From contig OY821521.1 in NCBI GenBank assembly GCA_963682025.1, positions 119,637,520-119,701,519 on the forward strand: a stretch of 64,000 nt of DNA. Reading direction: 5' to 3'. A model generated the notes under the pieces. The model was given only the letters and a program-made list of their open reading frames with translations. It ran no database searches and was not told the origin of the DNA. Shown here piece by piece: positions 1 through 11,649 of the stretch; position 1 is the stretch's first letter; each line of letters begins with the position of its first letter. Origin of the DNA: Cordilura impudica. Taxonomy: Eukaryota; Arthropoda; Insecta; Diptera; Scathophagidae. A program made the position numbers and the translations under genes.

Positions 1-1673
1 ACCTATAGGAACCGGCCGTGCTCAGGGCTGGGAGTGTGTTCTTGCCCCATCGGAAATATTTATACGTTACATGAAAACTTAATTTAGGTAGCAGAGTATC
101 AAATCAAATAAAAATACCAAAATGATGACATAAAAAAAACATACAAAAAAAAATTGTTGATGTAAATGCTGTAGCTAGTTGTAATTGCTACTCAGTCATG
201 TACCCACCCACCTTGCTGACTGTAGAGCATTCGGTAGTCAGCCCATATCGAAAATGAAATTTATACTTACATCACTATATTGACTTCACCTTTCGTAATA
301 ATTACACAAAAATTTATAGTTTCATATTGAAAATCTTCATTTCACAAATTAATAAAATAAAAAATAAATCTAAATTTAATTTATAGTAATTATAAAATTA
401 ACTGTCATAAAAAAAAATTATTATCAAATTATTTGAAGTTAAAAAAAATATATAATTTTAACAATGAGAATGGTCACCTTTTTAATTTAACACATTATAT
501 TCAAATATTTAATTCGAAGTAATTATAAATTTAAATTTGCAAAAATAATGTTTGACGTTGATAATGTCAAAATTTATTTTAAATGTCTATTTTATTATGA
601 TAAATTTTACGTTTCAAAATCCTCTCAATTAAAAAAAAAAATTTCAGACATTTTATTGGGAGGGAATTTATATATGTATGTGTTTAACCCCCCCCTTTTT
701 TTTTCTTTTTTTTTTGTGTAATAAAAATTTGAAAATTAACAATATACAAATTTAATGTAACTTACATTTTATCCAAAGTTATCTGCAGGCGCCGGTAAAC
801 GTAGAGGATGTTGTACTGTTAAACTTTAAATTAAACATCAAATTTCAAATTTTGTGTATGTGAAATAATAAAATTTTAAATATAATTATGAATTAATTTG
901 AAGTTATGTAATGAAATAAATAAAATGTAAATTATTAATTAGATTATTTTGATGATTAAGTTAAAAGAATTAGATTTTAGATTTAAATAAATAAAAGCAA
1001 AAATAATTGAATTTTAAGCAAAAAAAAAATAAAGTTATAAAATTTAAATTTATATATCGATTTCCCGTTAAGACTCAATAGTCCCTTGTAATTTTATTTT
1101 CAGAATTGCCTGAATTCTTACGAATATTTTACCATGAAAATAGAATATCTTGTAATGTCCTTGTTAATCTTGATATTTGTGTTGTGGAAAATTAACTTTA
1201 GTGATATATTCTTGTTATCTTGAAGGCACCAAATTTTAGAAGTCGGGATTTTATTTTTGTGTAAGCCTTTTGGCTACACAAAAAGAATATATAGGACACA
1301 CACAAGTAATCCTTGGCCTTCCTCTTTCTTATTATTATTTTCATGAAATTTATGAATATTTATCATAAAGAAATAAATTTATACCAAAAACAATTATTTT
1401 TTCTTTTGACAATATTCGCTGAGTAAAATTATTTATTTTCCACTAATTATTCACTTGGTGTTCACTCTTTGAAAATTTTCCACTAATGAACAATATCTTT
1501 CCTTTCCAAATTTGACACTTAAAAAAAATCGACAACAGACAGAAACTATATTAACTAGATTAAAAATAAGAAATGAAAAAATTTTTAACGACAGTGTTTG
1601 AATTTTTATTTCTTTTCTTTTTTTTTTTAAATATGCAAAAAAAAAAATTATGGAGTAAAATTGGAAAACATCA
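1..1673. other. Unassigned AT-rich flank
   Basis: No coding region, RNA gene or repeat boundary could be supported here. The sequence is strongly AT-rich with many A and T homopolymers (for example the C/T run near 690-715). It precedes the first recognisable LTR. It may be host intergenic or intronic DNA, or the end of another decayed element. Confidence 0.5.
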
Positions 1674-2780
1674 CAAACCAGAAAAGCTCTTATTTCTTTT
1701 AATCTACAACTATTGCTTCCAAAAAGAATTTCTCATTGATTATTAAAATGGAGATTCTTTGCGTTTACTATGAAAAGAAAAGAGTACATAAAACTCTTAA
1801 AATTTAAATTAAAAGAAAAAAAAAAAACAAACGTTAACATAATTAAAAGAAAGAAAAAAAAACCAAAAGTAAATGAATTAAAAAATTAAAAAAAATTTTT
1901 TTTGTATACCTACTACAAGTATTATATTCAATATATACCTATATTCCCCAAGTATAAATAAGTAGATTTAGGATACTTAAGAAAAAAAAATATGAAATTC
2001 ATTAATATTTTGTTCCAGAGATGGTTAATGTATATCTTGATCGGTTTTATAATTTTTTTTTAGGATTTGATATATCTAAAATATTTGTTTACTTACCTCT
2101 TTCAATGGAGAATTTGCTTAATTAAAATATTAAAATGTTATAGATTTATAATATTTATAGAAGTTTATATATACGCTATTCAACGTTATTTTTTTTTTTT
2201 TGCTTCATGAATTATCATAGCTAAATGGAATAAATAAATGCTACAGTTTTGTAATAATGAATTACTAAATATATTTACTTTGATTTCTATAATGGTTTGA
2301 TGAGTTAGGGTAGTCTTTAAATGTGGGATCCTAGAGTTATTCAATTTTATTACTGTCACTAGGATATTGGTAGGCGCGGGTTACGAGGCAGAGGTTCCCA
2401 ACTACATCTGGGAAACCTAACATATTAGGCTATATATATATGATCATTACCATTTTCATTTAGTTATCTCTGAACTATAACCATAGAGGGGCTTGGTATT
2501 TGTTTATATCTATGGTTATTCTAGACCTGTAACGTAATTTATTATCGTTTGATATCTTTAATTACCTAGGGAGTCTATAATAATAAACTGTATACCGACA
2601 TAGATAGAAAGTAGGGCACGAACTCCCCCTCCGACTGTTGCTAGCAACTAAATGGCTCCCGCCCGTCCTTCTTTCAGCTATGAAATTCATAGATACACTT
2701 ACTTTATTGGAGGGTATTCTTCTTGGACCATCTATGCATTCTTGTCTTACAATGCTATTTCGGGTATATTACAGAATAAA
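1674..2780 (+). repeat. 5' LTR of element A
   Basis: Matches 9921-10999 in order over about 1.1 kb, from the shared CAAACCAGAAAAGCTC to the shared GGGTATATTACA. Compared with the 3' copy it carries small extra stretches (for example near 1771-1790 and CCCCT at about 2624). It ends just before the primer-binding site, which identifies it as the 5' copy. The exact left boundary is not certain. Confidence 0.8.
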
Positions 2781-2781
2781 A

Positions 2782-2799
2782 TGGCGCCCAACGTGGGGC
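2782..2799 (+). other. Primer-binding site, tRNA-Lys (CUU) type
   Basis: TGGCGCCCAACGTGGGGC directly follows the 5' LTR. It is the reverse complement of the 3' end of animal tRNA-Lys(CUU) including CCA. Minus-strand DNA synthesis of element A would start here. The match looks complete over 18 nt despite decay elsewhere in the element. Confidence 0.85.
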
Positions 2800-3681
2800 C
2801 GAAATGCCAAAAAAAAATTTTTTCATTATTTCGGTTCTGAAATCTTATTACATTAAACTTTAAAATGTCATTAGTTGCTAGAGTTTAATAGATTTAGTCT
2901 TCAAAATTTTTTTTATTGGATAAATACATATATGTGAGATTTTTAGGTATCTGATGACCGAAAATTTTGGGTAGCCTAACTACAATACCTCTATATATTG
3001 CTTGCAATAATTTGAAATATGTTTACTAAATTTTTATTTTTCTCTAAAGCAAAATTTCCTTAAAGCTTAGATGTTAGAGTTTGTTAACTGAGTTATCAAC
3101 CACTTACAAATATTTGAGATTTTTATTGAACGCTGCATGCGATTCAATAACCAATATTGGTAAGGTACTAAGGAGCAAAATGAAGTACTGTTGGTTTGTT
3201 AGAGAACTATAAACTCTAAATATTAAAGAAATTGATTCCATAAACCAATCTTTTTCCTAGTAGTGATCATTCTTAATGCCTTAATTTTATACTTAACCCT
3301 AACAAAAAACATCACCATGAAAGAAAACAAATAATTTCTGAAAACATTTTTATAATTTTGCTAATTAAAAAATTTAAAATCTTTCTATTACAACTAGAAA
3401 AAATTCTTAGAATATTTTCCATCAATTCTTCGGAAAATGTAATAGTAGTATATGTATTTTCCTTTTGACATAATAGGAAATACTAAACAAAATTTATCGA
3501 TTCTAAAGAACGTTGAATTCTCGATTGTTCGTTAAATTCTACTCTATTGTTTTATTCGAAATAAAACTAAGTAAACCTTTCTATTAATATCTTGTGAGTA
3601 AATATAAAACTTGAGCCTAAGTTCGGTAGTAGAAAAAAAAATTTTTTTTTTCCAATTGAGTTTTATTATTTCTGCGCAAAA
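2800..3681 (+). other. Untranslated leader of element A
   Basis: About 0.9 kb of AT-rich sequence lies between the primer-binding site and the first gag codon. No ORF or structured motif could be supported. Confidence 0.6.
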
Positions 3682-5266
3682 ATGTTACAACATTCGCCTC
3701 CACATACCTCTGGATTTTCTGAAGTAACTATTTCTCAACCAATTAATCCCAGTGATACCTGTCACATTTGTAGTGAGAAATTAAATGAAAAAATTTAATG
3801 TTTGCTAATTATGCGATGCAATCATGCGTTTCATCGTGCCTGTATCGAAAATTATCTTGCTGAAGATAAGGAATGCCCAGTTTGTAGATTACCATGTGAG
3901 TTGGCAGATTTGCAAAAAGTAACATTTCCCTTGAAACAAAATAAACCAAAAAGTAGACCTAGAGGTGGGGGAATGAAACACTATTCGACCAGAGCATCCA
4001 AAAATCTTTTTCCAGAGAATATTCAATCACCGTCTGCAAACGTAAGTGTTAATAACACAACAGAACAAATACCTTCTTCTCCGGGTAATATTATAAATTC
4101 ATCATAGATAAAAACAAGTAACGTGGTTGCAGTCGAAAATAAACCAGCTCAACCAGTTGTTGATTATAATCGCATAAACCAAGCAATTGAGACTCGCCTC
4201 TCAAGAATTTTACAAAATTTTACTCTAGTACCAAATTCATCCATTGGTAATATTGCTCAAAATAACAATTTACTTCAAGCACAAATGCCTTCTAATTATA
4301 ATGCAAATTTAATCTCAACCCCAATTCTAATCAAAATTCAAACGTAAATTCTTCACCCTGTGCACCCCATAATTTACGAAATCATGTGCCGTTAAATTCT
4401 CATTCGTTTTCCTCTAATTGTTTAAATTTCAACACTGAAAAAAAAAATTACCACAATCATACAAAACTGGGGATTGAAATTTGATGGCACATCAAATGTC
4501 GACGAATTTCTTTATCGTTTACGGCCTCTCACTAATGATAATTTTAATGGAGATTTTACCATTATATGTAAAAATTTACAAATATTGCTTTCAGACAAAG
4601 TAGGGGACTGGTATTGGCGATACCATAAACAGGTTGAAACTGTTAATTGGCTTCTGTGAATCACTTCGTTTTCAGTATAAAGAATTTAAATCCACTTTCG
4701 ACATTCGCAAAGAAATTCGAAACCGAAAGCAAAAACCAAATGAAACGTTTGATATGTTTTTCGATGCGATATCAGTCATTATGGATCGTTTGCCAACACC
4801 ATTAACTGAATCAGAAATAATTGAGATTATAACTAGAAATCTAAGACCACACATAAGGCATGAATTGCTTTATGTACCGGTCCATTCGATTTCGCACCTA
4901 CGAAAGTTAGTACAATTACGAGAACGATTTCTTGACGACGACTATGTTAAACGTAATATTTTCACTAAAAACCCGTTTGTGTATAGAAAAGAACTGGCGG
5001 AGTTAGATATTGATAACTCGAATATAGATGCGAGATTTGATCCTGCTCACGAAAGTTCAGTCGATGCTGTTCAAAAACCTGACAAAATACCAAGATGCTG
5101 GAATTGTGATCAGCTTGGGCATCTTTATGACTCCTGCTTAGAAGACAGAACAATTTTTTTGTTATGGACATGGGGAAAAAATACCTACAAGCCCCAATAT
5201 GCAAAATACCTTGCTAGACCTTCAAAAAACTCCAAACCGCCCTTTCTAATGAAAGACCCGATTTAA
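3682..5266 (+). pseudogene. gag of element A with N-terminal RING-H2 finger, broken
   Basis: The reading starts at ATG 3682. In that frame residues C27, C30, C46, H48, H51, C54, C65 and C68 give full RING-H2 spacing (CxxC, CxHxxHxxC, CPVC). An in-frame TAA at 3796-3798 falls inside the finger. A second stop lies at 4105-4107; the reading then resumes in the same frame, and further frameshifts follow near 4345 and 4640. The later part (4474-5266) is capsid-like: KFDGTSNVDEFLYRL, then a helical region. A zinc knuckle CWNC-x4-H-x4-C follows at about 5096-5137, and a second, degenerate cysteine motif comes after it. RING-H2 domains usually act as E3 ubiquitin ligases; that role here is only inferred. 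Confidence 0.75.
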
Positions 5267-5440
5267 AATTATGTCGCCAAAACTCTAATTTTTTTATGAA
5301 TGTGCATAATAACAAACCGGCTCGTTACTTAAACTCTTCTGAAAATACGGAACAACAAAACAATAAACCTGACTTGTCAAAGCAATTTCCTCAACTTAAT
5401 CATCCCCATAGTTCGGATACTCATAAAAATACTTATACCT

Positions 5441-8359
5441 GTGATGATCATTTTCATTTTCAATAAATCTGATAGATCGCCCAAAACTACTTGTTTTGAT
5501 AAACTTGATGTTTCGTGCCAAACTGATTTTGCAAATAAAAATTCTGAAGATAAAATTTCGGAAGATAACGAATATAAAATTGTAAAACGTAATGATTTTT
5601 CAGAAAATAATAATAATGTTTCTAATAACGCGAAAATGTTGTACCCAAAAGTTCCTTATCATAAACGATTAGAAACATATTTAGCTAAACGTAATGAAAT
5701 TTTCAAAAATTTTAATATATCCGCAATAACTGCTAAACGCACTACAAAACGTTCTACACTTCGATTAAGACAATTTTATAAATGTCGCAAAATTTGTTCT
5801 AAAATTTTAGTATCCGCAATTATAAGATAATCGCATATTACGCAAAAGTTAATTTTCTTGATTTCTCGGAATATGGTTTGTTAGATACTGGTGCTAGCGT
5901 TAGCTGCATTGGCATAGATTTAGCTCGTATAGATTTTTCTAAATTTTCTTATCTTTATAAATGCAATTCCACTGTTAATACAGCAAATGGTAAATCTCAG
6001 AAAGTAGTAGGCTGGCTCCATGTTGATATAAAATTCAAAGACACAATTTCTAAGTTGGATATTTTCATAATACCCACAATTTCCCAAAGATTAATTTTAG
6101 GTATTGACTTTTGGAAGAAATTTAATTTTTTACCGAATATTATTGAATTCGTTGATTTGGTTCACAAATCAGTATTTAGCTTTTGTCCGTCCGACTTGTC
6201 TGATTTCAAAAAGTCCGATGATTTTTCCGATAATGAAAAAATATCTGGTTTTGAGAACTCAGTTAACTATAAATATAATTTAACTTCTAGTCAACATCAG
6301 CAACTTAACGCTTTATTTCACTCTTTCCAAATTTTATGAAACAAGGGTTAGGGAGAACTGGCTTAATTAAGCACGAGATCGATGTTGGAAATTCAGGTTA
6401 TATCCAGTTTCACCTGCAGTGGAGAAACTGGTGTTTGCGGAAATTGATAGAATGTTGACATTGGGTGTAATCGAACCGTCTGCGTCACCCTGGAGTTCCC
6501 CAATGAGGTTGGTAATTAAACCCAACAAAGTCCGCCTATGTCTTGATGCGAGAAAGGTTAATTCAGTAAGCGAGAAGGATGCATATCCATTACCATCTAT
6601 AGAAGGGGTTTATCACGTCTTCTCAGGGCCAATATTATATCTAAGTTAGATCTTAAAGATGCTTACTGGCAGATCGGCTTAGCCGATCAAGCAAAACCAT
6701 TAACGGCATTTTCCGGACCCGGAAGACCCCTTTATCAATTTGCAGTAATGCCATTTGGGCTCTGCAATGCTCCACAAACCATGTGCGGACTCATGGATGA
6801 GATCATTCCAGCTGATCTCAAGCATAGTGTTTTTGGATACTTAGACGATTTAATTATTGTGTCAGAAAATTTTGAAGATCACCTTTCTGCTCTTGTTAGA
6901 ATTGCAGAGCAGTTTAGAAAAGCAAATTTAACTCTAAATATAGGAAAAAGTCACTTTTGTGTTACACGTGTTAGATACCTTGGTTACGTTATAGGTGACG
7001 GAGGAATAGCGACTGACCCAGAAAAAGTAAGTGCTATCCGCGATTGGCCAGTGCCAAAGAATCTCAAGCAAGTGAGAGAATTCTTAGGTCTTGCGGGATG
7101 GCACAGGCGATTTATAGAAAATTTTTCTAGTATTGTTTTCCCTATATCAGAGACTTTGTCGTCTAAACAAAAATTTGTGTGGACCCAGGAAGCTCAAACT
7201 TCATTTGAGAAAATTAAAGATTTGTTGACGTCAGCACCAGTCTTAAGTAATCCCGACCTTTCGAAAAAATTCTTTTTACACTGCGATGCAAGTGATTATG
7301 GCATTGGCGCTGTATTAGTACAGTTAAATAGTGGTCAGGAAAAGCCCATAGCGTATATGAGCAAGAAGCTTAATTCATCGCAAAGAAATTATAGTGTAAC
7401 CGAGCGTGAGTGTCTTGCTGCATTAGAAGCAGTACAACGTTTTCGCTGCTATCTAGAACTTCAGGAATTCGAAGTTATCACCAATCATGCTAGCTTAGTC
7501 TGGTTGTTGTGGCAGCCGAATTTAAGTGGTCGATTGGCGCGGTGGGTATTAAAACTCCAGACTTATAAATTTAACGAAAGCCACCGCAAGGGTTAAGAAA
7601 ATGTCGTACCGGACGCCCTTTCACGTATTTACTGTGATGAAGTGGTTTCCATTGAAAATACAGAACCAGAAATTGATATTTGGAGCTTATTGCGAAAGTT
7701 CAAGAATCTCAAAAAAATACCCAGATAACAAAGTTGTAGATAATTTTGTCTATATAAGAACCCAGCATTATGATGGGGTAGAACAAAACGAAAATAATGC
7801 TTGGAAACTTTGGGTTCCGAATGAACTAAAAAACAATTTGATTAAAAGAATTCATAATTATAATACAGCTTCTCATCGAGGTATGCAGAAAACTTTAGAG
7901 CTTATTAAACGGTCTTTTTTCTGGCCAGGAATGGTTAAAGATATACGAAATTATATTCGTAATTGTGAAACGTGTAAAACTACGAAAGCACTAAATTTTA
8001 TAATGAAACCCGAAATGGGAAACCAAGTCATCTCAATCCGTCCGTTTCAACGTATGTGCACGGATTTATTAGGTCCCTACCCACGTAGTAAATCAGGTAA
8101 TATAGGTCTGTTAATCGTGTTAGAACTAAATCAAAAGCAATATAATTTACGAACTAGACAGCAATCATTCGAAGTCGGTCAATTAGTCTTACGTAGGAAT
8201 TTTGTGCAGAGCAATGCAGAAAAGCGTTTTAACTCTAAATTTGCTCCACTGTTTCTCCAAGCTCGAGTAGTTGAAAAACTCGGTAACCAATATTATAAAT
8301 TAGAAGATTTAGCCGGAAAATCCGTTGGTACCTTTCACGCTAAGGATCTTCGGCTCTAA
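5441..8359 (+). pseudogene. pol of element A: protease, RT, RNase H, deleted integrase
   Basis: The protease active site LLDTGAS starts at about 5878, preceded by a linker ORF (5441-5830) in another frame. RT follows with LDLKDAYWQI, MPFGLCNAP and YLDDLI (about 6838). RNase H has CDASDYGIG and TERECLAAL, but the next catalytic motif reads VITNHASL, where Asp is expected. The integrase zinc finger (H, H, C, C) is at about 7850-7980 and the first catalytic Asp (CTDLLG) at about 8059. Near 8120 the protein jumps from GLLIVL straight to the C-terminal domain (NLRTRQQSFEVGQLVLRRN), so the other two catalytic residues are missing. Frameshifts lie near 6340-6410, 6630 and 7596. Confidence 0.85.
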
Positions 8360-9920
8360 ACGATCCTGTTCTTGCCAATATTATTAGTTAAAAACTCAAT
8401 ATTGTCCGGTTTGTAGTGAACGTATTTGCACCTCATCTGTTTTTTTCTTTCTTCAGGCATTTAGATCAAATCTCGATACTGATAATATATTCTTGCCTCA
8501 GCCTTCAAGTATACTGTACAATTTATAAAGGAATATAGAAAGTGGCATACTTCATAAAACCAAATGTAAAACAGATGTAACTGTTATACCTTATCTCAAG
8601 TTTGTAAAGTTTAAAATTTGTCAATAAAGTTTGAAAGTCGTCAAATAGTCATTCGTTTATTTTTTAATAAAAAAAAAAATAAAATTTTGTCCTTGGCCTT
8701 TGTAGAATAATATTTGTAAGGCTAACATAAGTTTTAACTTAAAGTCCAAAATCTTTTATGATTATTTAAGTTAAATAATTATGCGTTCCATTTTCATTTT
8801 AATACAACTCTGCGAGTTTAACGTATTATCCAGTATTATGGTGGATAAGCAGAGCTTTTTAAACGCATATAGTGCTGTGACTACTGAAGTACCCGGTGCT
8901 TTAGCTGCAAGAATTCTCTCAGAAGTGCGCTTGCTAGTAAGAAAATAAAAAAAAAAACTTGACTTCCTTTATTAACCCGCGTTCAACAAGAAACGACCTG
9001 CAGTTACTTAAATACCAATAAAAAAAAAATCTAGTGCATCTGACTAGTATTTTATCGAAGCCATACTTCAAATTTATTTATGCGACCAGCGCAAAAAGGT
9101 AAATTTACATAATTTCGCGTAACATAGAAAAATTCTATAAATATTATAATTTTCTATCCAAAAAAAAAAAAAAAAGAATACAAATCGCCCAAAAATTATT
9201 ACGTCATATCGAGGGAGACTTCTAAATATTAAAGACAGATAGGTATCAACCACTCCAGGAAGAGTGCAGAACTTTTTGCCTTGGTAGCAATTTTCAATTT
9301 GTTTTTTTCGTGCTACAAAAATCGTATCCAAAAGAAATAGCTGGTAAACGCAGATATTAATAACAGGTCAACAAAGTGATTAATTTTATTTCGATCTCCC
9401 CCATATATGAACTTTACGGCGGGAGTACGCTTAACGTTCGAAGCGTATGAAGTTCTCTGTTAGCCATCTACTTCTGTGTTCAAATGTGGTAAAAGTGGTT
9501 TCACATCAAAATTAATTGCGATTAGTCATATAAAAATTAATTGGAAAGCAATCAGTTAAACCTGATAGCAAGCTGTCTAAACGGATTGTAACTAAAAGAT
9601 CATCATTGAAAAGAATAGAGCCTTTCATAACGTATCTCTGGGTTTTCAACAACTCTGGGTTTTCAACAAAATAGAATTAAACACAGTAGCGTTCATAATA
9701 TTTGCAAGAATTTATGTAACTCCTTTCTTAGAACATCATCATCAAGTTCCAGCGGTACGTTCATGGAGGCCTCTACGATCAGCAATATGTTGGGTGAGTG
9801 TTAAAACAAAACGTTTTTTATACATATATTTACATATTTTCTTGCAGTGTGGAGAAATAAGAGTGCTAGTTCTAAGAACCAAAATATGGTATTAACAGAT
9901 ATTTACTAATTTAGTACTCA
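8360..9920 (+). other. 3' noncoding region of element A
   Basis: About 1.5 kb lies between the pol stop and the 3' LTR. No env-like ORF and no clear polypurine tract could be recognised. The region is AT-rich with several short A runs (8670-8682, 8946-8958, 9160-9175). Confidence 0.5.
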
Positions 9921-10999
9921 AACCAGAAAAGCTCTTATTTCATTTAATCTCCAACTTTTGCTTCCAAAAAGAATTTCTCATTGATTATTAAAATGGAGAT
10001 TCTGTGCGTTTACTATGTAAAGAACTCTTAAAATTTAAATTAAAAGAAAAAAAAAACAAATGTTAACATAATTAAAAGAAAAAAAAAAAAAAACAAAAGT
10101 AAATGAATTAAAACATTAAAAAATTTTTGTTTTGTATACCTACTACAAGTATTATATTCAATATATACCTATATTCCCCAAGTATAAATAAGTAGATTTA
10201 GGATACTTAAGAAAAAAAAAATATGAAATTCATTAATATTTTGTTCCAGGGATGGTTAATGTATATCTTGATCGGTTTTATAAATTTTTTTTTAGGATTT
10301 GAATATATCTAAAATATTTGTTTACTTACCTCTTTCAATGGAGAATTTGCTTAATTAAAATATTAAAATGTTATAGATTTATAATATTGATAGAAGTTTA
10401 TATATACGCTATTCAACGTTATTTTTTTTGCTTCATGAATTATCATAGCTAAATGGAATAAATAAATGGTACAGTTTTGTAATAATGAATTACTTAATAT
10501 ATTTAATTTGTTTTCTATATTGGTTTGATGAGTTAGGGTAGTCTTTAAATGTGGGATCCTAGAGTTATTCAATTTTATTACTGTCACTGGGATATTGGTA
10601 GGCGCGGATTACGAGGCAGAGGTTCCCAACTACATATGGGAAACCTAACATATTAGGCTACATATATATGATCATTACCATTTTCATTTAGTTATCTCTG
10701 AACTATAACCATAGAGGGGCTTGGTATTTGTTTATATCTATGGTTATTCTAGACCTGTAACGTAATTTATTATCGTTTGATATCTTTAATTACCTAGGGA
10801 GTCTATAATAATAAACTGTATACCGACATAGATAGAAAGTAGGGCACGAACTCCGACTGTTGCTAGCAACTAAATGGCTCCCGCCCGTCCTTTCAGCTAT
10901 GAAATTCATAGATACACTTATTTTATTGGAGGGTATTCTTCTTGGACCATCTATGCATTGCTGTCTTACAATGTTATTTCGGGTATATTACAAAATAAA
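9921..10999 (+). repeat. 3' LTR of element A
   Basis: Second copy of 1674-2780, matching in the same orientation up to GGGTATATTACA. It has a ~16-bp deletion near 10018 and several substitutions. The sequence after its end carries no primer-binding site, as expected for the 3' copy. Confidence 0.8.
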
Positions 11000-11206
11000 T
11001 ATCAAAACGATTAAGGGAAAATAGTGATGTATATAAATTAAGTCCAACCCGGTGTTCGATTATTCTCAGGATCAAAAATTATAGAAGCTATTATTTTTAT
11101 TCTTATTTCTAGACTTAAATTAAAAGAAATTCACAAAATAAACCATTTACCTGGTTAAAGTTAATATTGGTTGTTGTTGAAGCTTGGCTCGTTTGCCTCG
11201 CTCAAC

Positions 11207-11573
11207 TTCATAAAAAAAGGATAAAAAAGGGGGTAACTTGGTGTTGCACCAAGTTATTTATTTCGTAATAATGGAATATGTATGTCGCAGCACATCTCAC
11301 GCTTTGCTTGACAAACCGTGGGAACCAAAGCTACCGTTCATTAGTTGCTGCATTAAATTGGGCTCTAACCGTCAGCCAATGCAAAGCTGATATTATGTTT
11401 CATTACCGTCTGACTGCAAATGCATATAGGCGCGTGTAAAGTTTATTCATGAAATTTGCAGACGCAGCAATTCACACGATTTGCTTGACAAAACGGTGAG
11501 AACCAAATAATTTTAATTCTATAAAGATTTGTTTTTATTTTGCTAAAAATAAAAAAATCAGAAAGAATTAACA
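11207..11573 (-). repeat. 3' LTR of element D, internally deleted
   Basis: Matches both ends of 25964-26666: the A-rich GGGGGTAACTT segment on the left, and the stretch from GTCGCAGCAC to GAATTAACA on the right. About 340 bp between TTATTTATTT and GTCGCAGC are missing relative to the 5' copy. On the minus strand the LTR begins TGTTAATTC. A near-perfect hairpin, AACTTGGTG-TTG-CACCAAGTT, lies at about 11236-11256; the 5' copy has one mismatch in it. Confidence 0.8.
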
Positions 11574-11649
11574 TATTGCGGCCCCAACGATCGGCAACAT
11601 CATTGGGCAGAACAAATGAACGATCTTTAATAATAAATGCTGAGATTAG

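Larger units (their letters stand above)
1674..10999 (+). mobile_element. Element A: Osvaldo-like Ty3/gypsy LTR retrotransposon, defective
   Basis: Two direct repeats of about 1.1 kb (1674-2780 and 9921-10999) flank an internal region that starts with a tRNA-Lys primer-binding site. The internal order is gag, protease, RT, RNase H, integrase, as in Ty3/gypsy. The long LTRs, the tRNA-Lys primer and the gag/pol flavour suggest the Osvaldo group; that assignment is inference. The element is old: the LTR copies differ by several indels and substitutions, gag and pol carry several stops and frameshifts, and most of the integrase core is deleted. The outer ends are uncertain because no clean TG/CA termini or target duplication could be read. 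Confidence 0.85.

Noticed and set aside
2638..2856. Two overlapping ORFs spanning the LTR end and primer-binding site of element A
   Set aside because: They cross the LTR boundary and have no recognisable features.
9074..9331. 85-residue minus-strand ORF
   Set aside because: Contains a poly-Phe run from an A homopolymer and lies in noncoding sequence of element A.
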